Below, piece by piece: positions 1 to 5,783 of a stretch of 7,194 nucleotides of DNA. Under the pieces are notes generated by a model. That model was given only the letters and a program-made list of their open reading frames with translations, was not told the origin of the DNA and ran no database searches. The stretch's first letter is position 1, and each line of letters starts with the position of its first letter. This DNA is from an uncultured Collinsella sp. (lineage in GTDB: Bacteria; Actinomycetota; Coriobacteriia; Coriobacteriales; Coriobacteriaceae). Where the stretch lies: contig UQYA01000089.1 in assembly GCA_900545165.1 (NCBI GenBank), positions 1 through 7,194 on the forward strand, written 5' to 3'. The position numbers and the translations under genes were made by a program.

Positions 1-27
1 GGGCTCGGAGATGTGTATAAGAGACAG
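1..27. other. Nextera sequencing adapter (technical contamination)
   Basis: Bases 9-27 are exactly the Tn5 mosaic-end adapter AGATGTGTATAAGAGACAG. Bases 1-8 (GGGCTCGG) match the end of the Nextera Read-2 primer tail that precedes it. This is library-preparation sequence left at a contig end, not genomic DNA. Read through, it gives the artefact peptides MCIRDR on the plus strand and PVSYTHLRA on the minus strand. Any gene call starting or ending here is spurious at that edge. Confidence 0.97.
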
Positions 28-736
28 GCTCACGCAGGACCTGGGGCGTGTTTTTGCCGGCGGCGATGTTGAGGATCTTGGCTCCAGCGCGCACCTTGGC
101 GTGAGCATCGTCATCGCAGCGAACGACCGTGGCGATGACGGGGATGTCGGCGATGTTGGTGATGTGCTCGACCATCTCGGCAGTGGCGGGGGAGTTGACC
201 ACGCAGCCCGCCGCGCCCTGCATCTCGGAGACGGCCGCCATCTGCACGGAGCGCTTACCGGTGGTGGTGCCGCCGCCAACGCCCACAAAGACCGGGCACT
301 CGGCAACGGTCAGCAGCGCCTGCGTAATGGCGGGCTGCGGCGTGAAGGGGTAGACGGCAAACACGGCGTCGGCATTGGAGTTGCGGATGACCGCCACGTC
401 GGTGGTGTAGATGAGCGATTTGATGCGGCGGCCAAAGAGCGTAAAGCCGCTGGCCTCTTCGATCTCATCGGGCATGCGGAGGGCTGCCTTGCGCAGACGT
501 CCGTCGATGGGCAGCGGCTCCATGGGCAAAAGGCCGTTGGGAGTTACGGCCACCTGGGGCTCGGCAAATTCGTCTGCAAGCTCTACCTCGGAGAAGTCGA
601 CCGAGGCGACGATGTCCTCGTGAACCTCGGCGGGAACATCGATGGGGTCTTGGTCGTTCGTCGCGGCAGGCGTATCGAAGGAGCTCGTGGCGACAAAGGC
701 GTCGACGCGCTCGTTTAGATCGTTGAGAGAATCCAT
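28..736 (-). CDS. TIM-barrel-like conserved protein of unknown function, 3' end missing
   Basis: This is a 5' partial gene. The ATG is at 736-734, and 236 codons stay open until the adapter junction, so the C-terminal part is lost. Residues 1 to about 72 are an acidic, low-complexity leader rich in Asp, Glu, Ala and Val. The conserved part starts near PLPIDGRLRKAALRMP (75-89) and includes FGRRIKSLIYTTDVAVIRN (101-119), NADAVFAVYPFTP (121-133), CPVFVGVGGGTTTGKRSV (147-164), a GCVVNSPAT strand (177-185), DIPVIATVV (197-205), and VRAGAKILNIAAGKNTP (215-231). Repeated hydrophobic strand, Gly-rich loop and helix units, plus AGAKILNIAAG, look like a beta/alpha barrel of the ThiG, TrpC or FMN-binding kind. 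From memory, similar proteins of about 250-300 residues in Firmicutes and Coriobacteria carry the vague name 'hydrolase'. I see no catalytic motif to support that name. There is no strong Shine-Dalgarno sequence ahead of the ATG. It is divergent from the small membrane-protein gene at 926. Confidence 0.8.
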
Positions 737-838
737 GGTGGTCCGTTTCTATGTTGTGCGGCCGGCAGTGTGCGACCGGCGCTACGCTGCTAAATCGTTT
801 TATGAGTTGATTTTTCCCCGCTGCGCCATCCGTTAGAC

Positions 839-856
839 CGAACGTTCGTCGAACGT
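839..856. promoter_or_regulatory. Overlapping palindromes, candidate operator
   Basis: CGAACGTTCG (839-848) is a perfect 10-bp palindrome. It overlaps a second perfect inverted repeat, ACGTTCG-T-CGAACGT (842-856, 7-bp arms, 1-bp centre). The pair sits between two divergent genes, about 30 bp upstream of a candidate -10 element for the plus-strand gene, where a dimeric transcription factor could bind. The spacing does not fit a LexA box of the GAAC-N4-GTTC type. No regulator gene is visible nearby. Confidence 0.4.
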
Positions 857-884
857 GAAGGAGCTGTGGTGGCGGGTTTTAAGG

Positions 885-893
885 TGCTATCTT
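885..893 (+). promoter_or_regulatory. Extended -10 promoter element for the small membrane-protein gene
   Basis: TGCTATCTT reads as a TGn extension plus a -10 hexamer TATCTT. It would start transcription near 900 and leave a leader of about 25 nt that contains the ribosome binding site. No good -35 hexamer is seen 16-18 bp upstream, as is usual for extended -10 promoters. The same TGC-plus-hexamer pattern occurs ahead of other genes in this window. Confidence 0.4.
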
Positions 894-925
894 AAATATC
901 CCGTTTAAAAGAGAGGTGACGCGGT

Positions 926-1096
926 ATGGAATTAACGGCAATGTTGGGCTCGATTGGCCTGTGCGTGGGCGCAATCGTAGCCGCCGCGGTCATCTATTTG
1001 GTGGTTACGGCCATTAAGGGCAAAAGAGCCGAGCGCAAGGAACGCGAGGCACTTAAGCAGCACCGTGACCAGCAGGACAAGCGCGCACGGGAATAG
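926..1096 (+). CDS. Small single-pass membrane protein (56 aa), unknown function
   Basis: The ORF runs from the ATG at 926-928 to the TAG at 1094-1096. A good Shine-Dalgarno sequence, AGAGGTGA (912-919), lies six bases ahead of the start. The protein begins MELTAMLGSIGLCVGAIVAA. Residues about 4-30 form one hydrophobic, Ala/Gly/Val/Ile-rich transmembrane helix. KGKRAERKERE (31-41) and the rest to the C-terminus (about 26 residues) are strongly charged and probably a cytoplasmic helix. By the positive-inside rule the N-terminus should be outside. I do not recognise a family. A clean ribosome binding site, a promoter and sensible amphipathic composition argue that it is real. It converges on the methyltransferase gene, with 24 bp between the stop codons. 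It could be a modulator of a larger membrane complex, but nothing here tells which. Confidence 0.7.
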   Translation: MELTAMLGSIGLCVGAIVAAAVIYLVVTAIKGKRAERKEREALKQHRDQQDKRARE

Positions 1097-1121
1097 CTTG
1101 CTGAGTTTTGAATCCGTGCGC
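1083..1121. terminator. Hairpin across convergent stop codons, possible bidirectional terminator
   Basis: GCGCACGG (1083-1090) pairs perfectly with CCGTGCGC (1114-1121), giving an 8-bp GC-rich stem with a 23-nt loop. It covers the end of the small membrane-protein gene and the last base of the methyltransferase stop codon, which is where two convergent transcripts would need to end. There is no clear U-tract on either strand and the loop is long, so the call is tentative. Confidence 0.35.
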
Positions 1122-2224
1122 TAGCTGCGTTTTCGGACCAGGGCGATGTAGAAGCCCTCAAAGTCGCGGCTGGGCGGGATGGTGAGCGTGCCGGGCATGC
1201 CGTTGGTGATGGCTGATACCTGACCCGCGGCGATTGCCTCGGTGAGAACGTTGGACTCGATGCGCGGCTCTTCACCGGCTTCCTGGGCGCGGCGTGCTTC
1301 GCTTTCACTCGGCGTGCCGTCGAGGGGGATGAGCTCGCAGTCCATATGCTTGTCGAGGGCCTCTTGCAGGGCGTCCTCGTTTTCCTGCGGCATAATCGAA
1401 CAAGTGGAATAGACGAGCGTGCCGCCCGGCTTAAGGGCGCCCATGGCGCGGTCCAGAAGCGCGCGCTGCGAGCGGGCGCACTTGCCAAGCAGCTGCTCGG
1501 TCAGGCCGCGCAGGCTTTTCTCGTTGCCGCTGATGACGGTGCCCGTGCCGGTGCAGGGGGCGTCGAGCAGGATGCGGTCAAAGCGGAAGAATTCGTCGAG
1601 CTCGCGTGCGTCGATGCGCATGACGGGCACGTTTTTGGCGCCCTGGCGGTGGAGGTTGGACTCAAGCTTTTCGGCGCGGGGAATGCTCATCTCGCAGGCC
1701 GTGAGGTGTGCCTGGCCCTGGGTGAGGGCGGCGATCTGCGTCGTCTTGCCACCGGGGGCCGCGCACATGTCCAGGATGTCCTCGCCGGTCTGAGCGCCCA
1801 ACACCAAAGGCGGCATCATGGACGATAGGCTCTGCAGATAGATTTTTCCGTCACGGTAGATGTCGAGATCCCACAGATCGGATACCTGGGCCTCGGGCAG
1901 GATGAAAGCGTCCGGGTACCAGGCAACGGTTTGGTGGGCGATGCCGGCTGCGTCGAGCGCGGCGGCGATGTCCTCGGCGGTCGCCTTGAGCGTGTTGGCG
2001 CGCAGCGTGACTGGGCGCGTGGCAGCGGCACCGAAGCCCTCAATCATGAGTTGAGCATCGGCAGGCGCATAGGCGCCGGCGACCGTGTCGACCATAAAGC
2101 GCGGCAGGTCGGCGGCGGAGTGTTGGGCGGCAAGCTGGTCGGAAAGCTCGGTGGCGGCAAACTGCCTGAGCTTGAGCTCGGGCTTAACCTGCTTTTTCTG
2201 CTTACGACGACGCGGCTTGGACAT
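1121..2224 (-). CDS. RsmB/NOP (NOL1/NOP2/Sun) family RNA cytosine-5 methyltransferase
   Basis: A 367-residue SAM-dependent methyltransferase that should place m5C on rRNA or tRNA in the cytoplasm. Motif I, LDMCAAPGGKTTQ (151-163), binds SAM. LLDAPCTGTG (219-228) is motif IV with Cys224, and VYSTCS (271-276) is motif VI with Cys275. These are the two cysteines used in this family: one attacks C6 of the target cytosine, the other releases the product. CEMSIPRAEKL (177-187) holds the acidic residue that should contact the SAM ribose. The C-terminal FEGFYIALVRKR is typical. The N-terminus (MSKPRRRKQKKQ) is very basic and probably contacts RNA. There is no NusB-like domain, so it is not full-length RsmB; RsmF-type or another NOP paralogue fits better, and the target base cannot be told from sequence. 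A Shine-Dalgarno run AGGAAGGAAAG precedes the ATG. It lies 59 bp downstream of the synthetase gene on the same strand with no strong terminator between, so an operon is likely. Confidence 0.93.
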   Translation of the reverse strand: MSKPRRRKQKKQVKPELKLRQFAATELSDQLAAQHSAADLPRFMVDTVAGAYAPADAQLMIEGFGAAATRPVTLRANTLKATAEDIAAALDAAGIAHQTVAWYPDAFILPEAQVSDLWDLDIYRDGKIYLQSLSSMMPPLVLGAQTGEDILDMCAAPGGKTTQIAALTQGQAHLTACEMSIPRAEKLESNLHRQGAKNVPVMRIDARELDEFFRFDRILLDAPCTGTGTVISGNEKSLRGLTEQLLGKCARSQRALLDRAMGALKPGGTLVYSTCSIMPQENEDALQEALDKHMDCELIPLDGTPSESEARRAQEAGEEPRIESNVLTEAIAAGQVSAITNGMPGTLTIPPSRDFEGFYIALVRKRS

Positions 2225-2283
2225 CCGTCTTTCCTTCCTGTCCCAAATTGACTACTTTCCGGGCACGACGCTGCTGGCGTGCT

Positions 2284-4434
2284 TTAGTACTGGCTCTCGT
2301 GCTTGCTAAAGAAGTCGAAGCGCGGGGGCAGCGGCTTCACGCGGTGCTCACCGGGCTTCTCGCCCAGGCTCTCCACAAACTCATCCGTGGAGGCGAAGAT
2401 GTTATCCCAGCTAAAGAAGGCGACCGGGTCGATGTCGAAGTACTCGCAGATGAGCTCGCAGCCGGCCGGGACGATGCCGTGCATGAGCACGGTCGCCACG
2501 CGCAGCTCGGTAAAGGCGTCGACGAGGGCCTGCGTCATCGCGGTATTGGCTTGCTCGCCCTCGAGCTTGTTGGCGGCCTTGGAGGCGTCGCTCCAGCGCT
2601 TGTTGGCGGCGCGCAGGTAGTCGTCGCACACGGCGAGCGCATGGTGCGTCTCGAACTTGTACATGGCCTGCTCAAAGGCGAGGGCGGCCTGCTCGGCGGC
2701 CTCGACCACGGTGGCAGAGGCGGCGCCGGCGGGAATGCAGCCGTTGCGGTACGGGCTCTTGTCGCCCTCCTTGACGGCGACGCCGTAGAAGCAGCTGCGG
2801 GCCAGGCGGTTGAAGACGCCGGTCAAAAGGGCGCTCTCCTTAAGGGCGGGGTCGATGACGCGCTTGTCGTCGCAGGCGCGCACCTCGTTGCCGTCTTTGT
2901 CCTTGCCGGTCACGCGGGTGTCGTATGCCTTGGGGCTAAAGCTCACCGGCTTCTCGGACAGGCCGAGCGACAGCCAGTGCGCGCGCATCTGCTCGCAGGT
3001 GTAGTGGTTGAGCAGGTCGTCTGCCGGTGGGGGAGGCGTCTGCGAGGACGAGCTTGCCTTTTTGCCCATGTAGAGCAGGTGGTAGCAGGCGCTGACGGTG
3101 CTCTGCGTGAGGTTCCAACCCAGGGCCTCCCACATGGCGGTCTGCGCGATGCAGTAGAAGTAGATGTTGTCCTGACCGATAAACTGGTAGATCTGTGCGT
3201 CGTCCGAGCACCACCAGTCGCGCCAGTCGAGCGAGCTGTGCTGGTAGGTGGGAGCGGGGACCTGCGTGGAATCGGCGGCGGGCTCGCCCATAAGCGCGGC
3301 ATCCTGGGCGGCGACACCCTCGGTCACGCCGGCGGCCTTGGCATCGCGTGCGAGCACGGTACGGGTGTAGCTGATGGGTGCCCACAGGCTCTCGGGCCAG
3401 CACCAGCAGGTGACGTCGGTCACGCCGTCAACCTCGGGCACCGGAACGCCCCAGTCGATGTTGCCGGTGATGCGGAAGGGCACGAGGGCCTTGCCGCTGC
3501 GGAAGCGCACGCCGCCGTTGGCGAGCACCGCGTGAGCGTCGTCGCGCTCCTTCCAGCTGGGGAAGGTGACGGTAAAGCTGCTCTTGTTGCCCTCGGGCTC
3601 CAGCACAGTGTGCTCGGGCAGCTGGTCCTCGACGGCGTCGAAAGCCTCGCGGAACTTGTTCTGAATATAGAGCTGTGCCGGCAGCAGCCACTCCTCCATG
3701 GTCTTGGAGACCACGGAGCGAACCTGCGGGTTCTGGGCGAGCTTGGCGGTGTAGGTCTTCATAAAGTCGAGGTAGGCCGGAAGGTCGAAGTAGAGGTTGT
3801 CGACCGGGCGCAGCTCGGGCACCTCGCCGGTGAGCTGGCTCTTGGGCGCGATGAGCTCCTCGGGCTCAAACTGGTGACCCAGGTCGCACTCGTCGGCATA
3901 GGCCTTCTCGGACTTGCAGCCCTGGATGGGGCAGCGGCCGATCACCTGGCGGCCGTTGAGGAACGTGCCGGCCTTGGCATCGTAGAACTGCAGCGTGGAG
4001 CGCTTGGAGATAGTGCCCTGCTCGTGCAGGCGCTCGATAATCTCGGCGGTTACCTCGTTGTGAATCTGCGCAGCCGGCTCAAGGCCCGAGCCGCCGTAGA
4101 TGTCGCAGCTGATGTTGTAGTTGTTGAGGGTCGCGGCCTGGCGGGAGTGATTGGACTCGACATACTCGCCGATGGACTTGTCGTAGCCCTCGTTCTCCTT
4201 GAGCTTGCGGTAGCTCTCCATGATGGGCGAGCCATAGCAGTCGGTGCCCGAGGTGAAGATGACGTTCTCGCGGCCCAGGCGGTCGCGCAGGAAGCGGGCG
4301 AAGAAGTCGGCCGGGACAAAGACGCCGCCAACGTGGCCAAAGTGAAGGCCCTTGTTGCCGTAGGGCTCGCCGGCGGTGACGATGGCGCGGCGAGGCCAGC
4401 TGGGACGGTCGTTCATGGAGTATTTGGATGCCAT
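2284..4434 (-). CDS. Divergent methionyl-type class I aminoacyl-tRNA synthetase
   Basis: A 716-residue class I synthetase, closest in layout to MetRS. The nucleotide-binding start is VTAGEPYGNKGLHFGH (19-34; HFGH is the HIGH motif). SGTDCYGSPIM (62-72) matches the MetRS segment with D52, here Asp65. A zinc-knuckle-like CP insertion spans 168-187 (C168, C173, C183, perhaps H187). DWGVPVP is at 327-333, WAPISY at 351-356 and FIGQDNIYF at 418-426. MGKKASSSS (456-464) stands where KMSKS is expected. The anticodon-binding helical domain follows, with Asn542, Arg546 and Trp614 aligning by eye with the E. coli MetRS anticodon residues N391, R395 and W461. Pocket residues differ (see findings), so the amino acid charged is uncertain. 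About 120 extra residues lie between HIGH and KMSKS, in blocks near 267-325 and 365-402. The start at 4434 is set by an AAGGAG site; an in-frame extension to 4527 has no such site. A housekeeping metG is the alternative reading. Confidence 0.88.
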   Translation of the reverse strand: MASKYSMNDRPSWPRRAIVTAGEPYGNKGLHFGHVGGVFVPADFFARFLRDRLGRENVIFTSGTDCYGSPIMESYRKLKENEGYDKSIGEYVESNHSRQAATLNNYNISCDIYGGSGLEPAAQIHNEVTAEIIERLHEQGTISKRSTLQFYDAKAGTFLNGRQVIGRCPIQGCKSEKAYADECDLGHQFEPEELIAPKSQLTGEVPELRPVDNLYFDLPAYLDFMKTYTAKLAQNPQVRSVVSKTMEEWLLPAQLYIQNKFREAFDAVEDQLPEHTVLEPEGNKSSFTVTFPSWKERDDAHAVLANGGVRFRSGKALVPFRITGNIDWGVPVPEVDGVTDVTCWCWPESLWAPISYTRTVLARDAKAAGVTEGVAAQDAALMGEPAADSTQVPAPTYQHSSLDWRDWWCSDDAQIYQFIGQDNIYFYCIAQTAMWEALGWNLTQSTVSACYHLLYMGKKASSSSQTPPPPADDLLNHYTCEQMRAHWLSLGLSEKPVSFSPKAYDTRVTGKDKDGNEVRACDDKRVIDPALKESALLTGVFNRLARSCFYGVAVKEGDKSPYRNGCIPAGAASATVVEAAEQAALAFEQAMYKFETHHALAVCDDYLRAANKRWSDASKAANKLEGEQANTAMTQALVDAFTELRVATVLMHGIVPAGCELICEYFDIDPVAFFSWDNIFASTDEFVESLGEKPGEHRVKPLPPRFDFFSKHESQY

Positions 4435-4438
4435 GGGA

Positions 4439-4444
4439 CTCCTT
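4439..4444 (-). promoter_or_regulatory. Ribosome binding site fixing the synthetase start
   Basis: On the minus strand this reads AAGGAG, with four bases before the ATG at 4434-4432. It favours the start at MASKYSMND over upstream in-frame ATGs near 4449 and 4527. Confidence 0.75.
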
Positions 4445-4515
4445 CGCATATGGTGAGAGCGCGGCCGGGCGCGGGGCTCGGCGACGCGGTGGTCAATTCG
4501 TGCATATCGTTCGAC

Positions 4516-4524
4516 ATTATCGCA
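4516..4524 (-). promoter_or_regulatory. Extended -10 promoter candidate for the synthetase operon
   Basis: The minus strand reads TGCGATAAT: a TGn extension plus GATAAT, one base from consensus TATAAT. Transcription would start near 4509 and give a leader of roughly 75 nt before the synthetase ATG. No convincing -35 hexamer is seen. The leader shows no T-box or riboswitch features that I can recognise. It lies back to back with the plus-strand promoter at 4553. Confidence 0.4.
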
Positions 4525-4552
4525 CATGCGGGCGGGTGCGTGACGGGGGCGC

Positions 4553-4558
4553 TATCCT
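4553..4558 (+). promoter_or_regulatory. -10 element placing the start of a leaderless mRNA
   Basis: TATCCT within GCGCTATCCTAAG ends eight bases before the ATG at 4567. Transcription from it would begin at or within a few bases of the start codon, giving a leaderless transcript. This agrees with the lack of any Shine-Dalgarno sequence there. No clear -35 is visible. Confidence 0.4.
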
Positions 4559-4566
4559 AAGATGCT

Positions 4567-5133
4567 ATGAATGAGATTTCCAACATACATGCGTTTGAAG
4601 ACGAGGATTTTCTGCACGCCTGCTTTGTGTGGGGGATGGCCGTGCTCGGCGCATTTGCCGTGTGCTTGGTGCCGGTGTTTATGCTGATGGGCGGGCCTGC
4701 GGACTTGGATGCGGCTGACGCGGGCGGCTGGATGGCTGTCGTGGGCTGGATAGTCGGCTTGGCTGCGGTTTCTGCGGCGTCATTTGCCGTGCACGAGCTG
4801 GTGCACGGTGTGTTTTTTAAGCTGCTGGCGCCTGCGGGCGCGAAGGTGACCTTTGGGGCGAATCGCGAGACGGCGATGATCTATGCCTGCGCCGAGGGCG
4901 TTGTGTATTCGCGCCGGCGGTACATGGCGGTTTGCCTGGCACCGACGGCTGTTGTGACGACAACGCTTGCCCTGGGGTTTGCGTTTTCGGGCTATCCGCT
5001 GCTGTGCTATCTGGCGGCCGGCTTGCATTTGTCAGGCTGTGTGGGCGACTGGTATTACGTGCGGACCATTTTGCGCGACCGCCGCATTGTCGCCTGCGAG
5101 GACACGTCCTTCGGCGTGCGCTTTTTCGGGTGA
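4567..5133 (+). CDS. DUF3267-like membrane zinc metalloprotease (putative)
   Basis: A 188-residue integral membrane protein with four likely transmembrane helices at about 18-43, 55-75, 119-142 and 144-160. HELVH (76-80) is an HExxH zinc motif at the end of helix 2: His76 and His80 would bind zinc and Glu77 would activate water. GCVGDWYYV (157-165) offers Asp161 as third ligand, as in DUF3267 and related small zincins. The size fits that family (about 180-200 residues). No substrate is known. A role in cleaving membrane or secreted peptides is inference from the motif alone. The N-terminal 16 residues are acidic and cytosolic-looking, with no cleavable signal peptide. The start codon lacks a Shine-Dalgarno site and lies directly behind a -10-like element. 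Its stop TGA overlaps the start of the queH ribosome binding site, so the two are probably one transcript with coupled translation. Confidence 0.78.
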   Translation: MNEISNIHAFEDEDFLHACFVWGMAVLGAFAVCLVPVFMLMGGPADLDAADAGGWMAVVGWIVGLAAVSAASFAVHELVHGVFFKLLAPAGAKVTFGANRETAMIYACAEGVVYSRRRYMAVCLAPTAVVTTTLALGFAFSGYPLLCYLAAGLHLSGCVGDWYYVRTILRDRRIVACEDTSFGVRFFG

Positions 5134-5137
5134 GGAG
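5134..5137 (+). promoter_or_regulatory. Ribosome binding site deciding the queH start
   Basis: GGAG follows directly on the TGA of the upstream gene (TGAGGAG). It abuts the ATG at 5138, which is too close to serve it, but lies six bases from the ATG at 5144, a normal distance. This selects 5144 and suggests translational coupling to the protease gene. Confidence 0.7.
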
Positions 5138-5143
5138 ATGTCG

Positions 5144-5719
5144 ATGAAGCCGTTGTTGTTGCACGCCTGCTGTGCGCCGTGCTCTCTTGAGCCGGTCCGC
5201 CTGCTGCGCGAGGAAGGGTTTGAGCCCACAATCTGCTGGACCAACCCCAATATTCAGCCGCACGATGAATGGCAGCGGCGTTTGGACGAGCTGCGCCGGT
5301 GGTGTGCCGATGGCGACATCGAGCTTATCGAGGCGGGGGAGGACCGCGATCGCTGGGAGACCGGCGTGGCGCCGCTGGGTGCCGATCGGCCTCGTCGCTG
5401 TCGCGCGTGCTATGCCCTGCGCTTGGCCGAGGCGTGCCGCGTGGCCCAGGAGCGCGGGTTTGAGTTTGTGGGCACGACGCTCGCCGTCTCGCCGTACCAG
5501 TTGTTCGAAACCTGCAATGATGTGTTGGAGCGTCTGGCTGCCGCCCGCGGTCTCACCCCGGTGATTCGCGATTTTCGCCCGTATTACCCCGAGGCGACAC
5601 GCCGCTCGCGCGAGCTTGGCATGTATCGGCAGAACTACTGTGGTTGCCGCTTCTCGGCTGTCGAGGCGGCCATGGACCGCGCCCGTATCCGCGACGAGCG
5701 CAAAGCCGCCAAAAAGTAG
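5144..5719 (+). CDS. queH: Epoxyqueuosine reductase QueH
   Basis: QueH reduces epoxyqueuosine to queuosine at wobble position 34 of GUN-anticodon tRNAs. It does the same job as the B12-dependent QueG without being related to it. The 191-residue protein carries the family (old DUF208) signature: LLLHACCAPCS (4-14; C9, C10, C13), CWTNPNIQPHDEW (31-43), CRACYALRL (86-94; C86, C89), FVGTTLAVSPYQ (108-119), and the C-terminal RELGMYRQNYCGC (156-168; C166, C168). The cysteines supply the iron-sulfur cluster and metal site of the family. Length is normal (about 180-220). The reading frame is open well upstream, but start 5144 is set by the GGAG site; ATG 5138 would add only Met-Ser. It sits 10 bp after the membrane-protease gene and 64 bp before queA, which makes its substrate. 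Confidence 0.95.
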   Translation: MKPLLLHACCAPCSLEPVRLLREEGFEPTICWTNPNIQPHDEWQRRLDELRRWCADGDIELIEAGEDRDRWETGVAPLGADRPRRCRACYALRLAEACRVAQERGFEFVGTTLAVSPYQLFETCNDVLERLAAARGLTPVIRDFRPYYPEATRRSRELGMYRQNYCGCRFSAVEAAMDRARIRDERKAAKK

Positions 5720-5738
5720 TTCATTTGGGACGTCAGCC

Positions 5739-5747
5739 TGCTAGGAT
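5739..5747 (+). promoter_or_regulatory. Extended -10 candidate ahead of queA
   Basis: TGCTAGGAT in the 64-bp queH-queA gap has a TGn extension and a TAGGAT hexamer. It would start transcription near 5754 and give a leader of about 30 nt. The -35 is weak. It may be an internal promoter giving queA extra expression; readthrough from queH is equally possible. Confidence 0.3.
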
Positions 5748-5769
5748 GTAGAGCGGACTTTAGCTATAT

Positions 5770-5775
5770 AAGGAG
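5770..5775 (+). promoter_or_regulatory. Ribosome binding site favouring a GTG start for queA
   Basis: AAGGAG lies eight bases before GTG 5784 and fourteen before ATG 5790. The normal distance to GTG favours the GTG start (protein MSMRTDDF) over the ATG (MRTDDF). Confidence 0.65.
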
Positions 5776-5783
5776 TATCCGAC

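Noticed and set aside
11..718. 235-codon plus-strand frame starting MCIRDR
   Set aside because: Its start lies in the adapter, and it is antisense to the TIM-barrel-like gene, whose translation has recognisable conserved blocks.
839..856. LexA/SOS box
   Set aside because: The GAAC and GTTC half-sites lack the 4-bp spacer of the Gram-positive LexA box.
2261..2282. Short inverted repeat GCACG/CGTGC between the synthetase and methyltransferase genes as a terminator
   Set aside because: It has only a 5-bp stem with a 10-nt loop and no U-tract, too weak to separate the two genes.
4435..4527. 31-residue N-terminal extension of the synthetase
   Set aside because: It is rich in Arg, His and Pro with no ribosome binding site. 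The internal ATG at 4434 has AAGGAG at a suitable distance, and conserved sequence begins after it.
2248..4560. 770-codon open frame on the plus strand opposite the synthetase gene
   Set aside because: It mirrors a clearly conserved synthetase. Its Val/Leu/Ala/Gly/Asp-rich low-complexity product is the usual antisense shadow in GC-rich DNA, and it shows no family motif.
4967..5143. In-frame upstream extension of queH
   Set aside because: It overlaps the membrane-protease gene in another frame. QueH family sequence starts at MKPLLLHACC, which has its own ribosome binding site.
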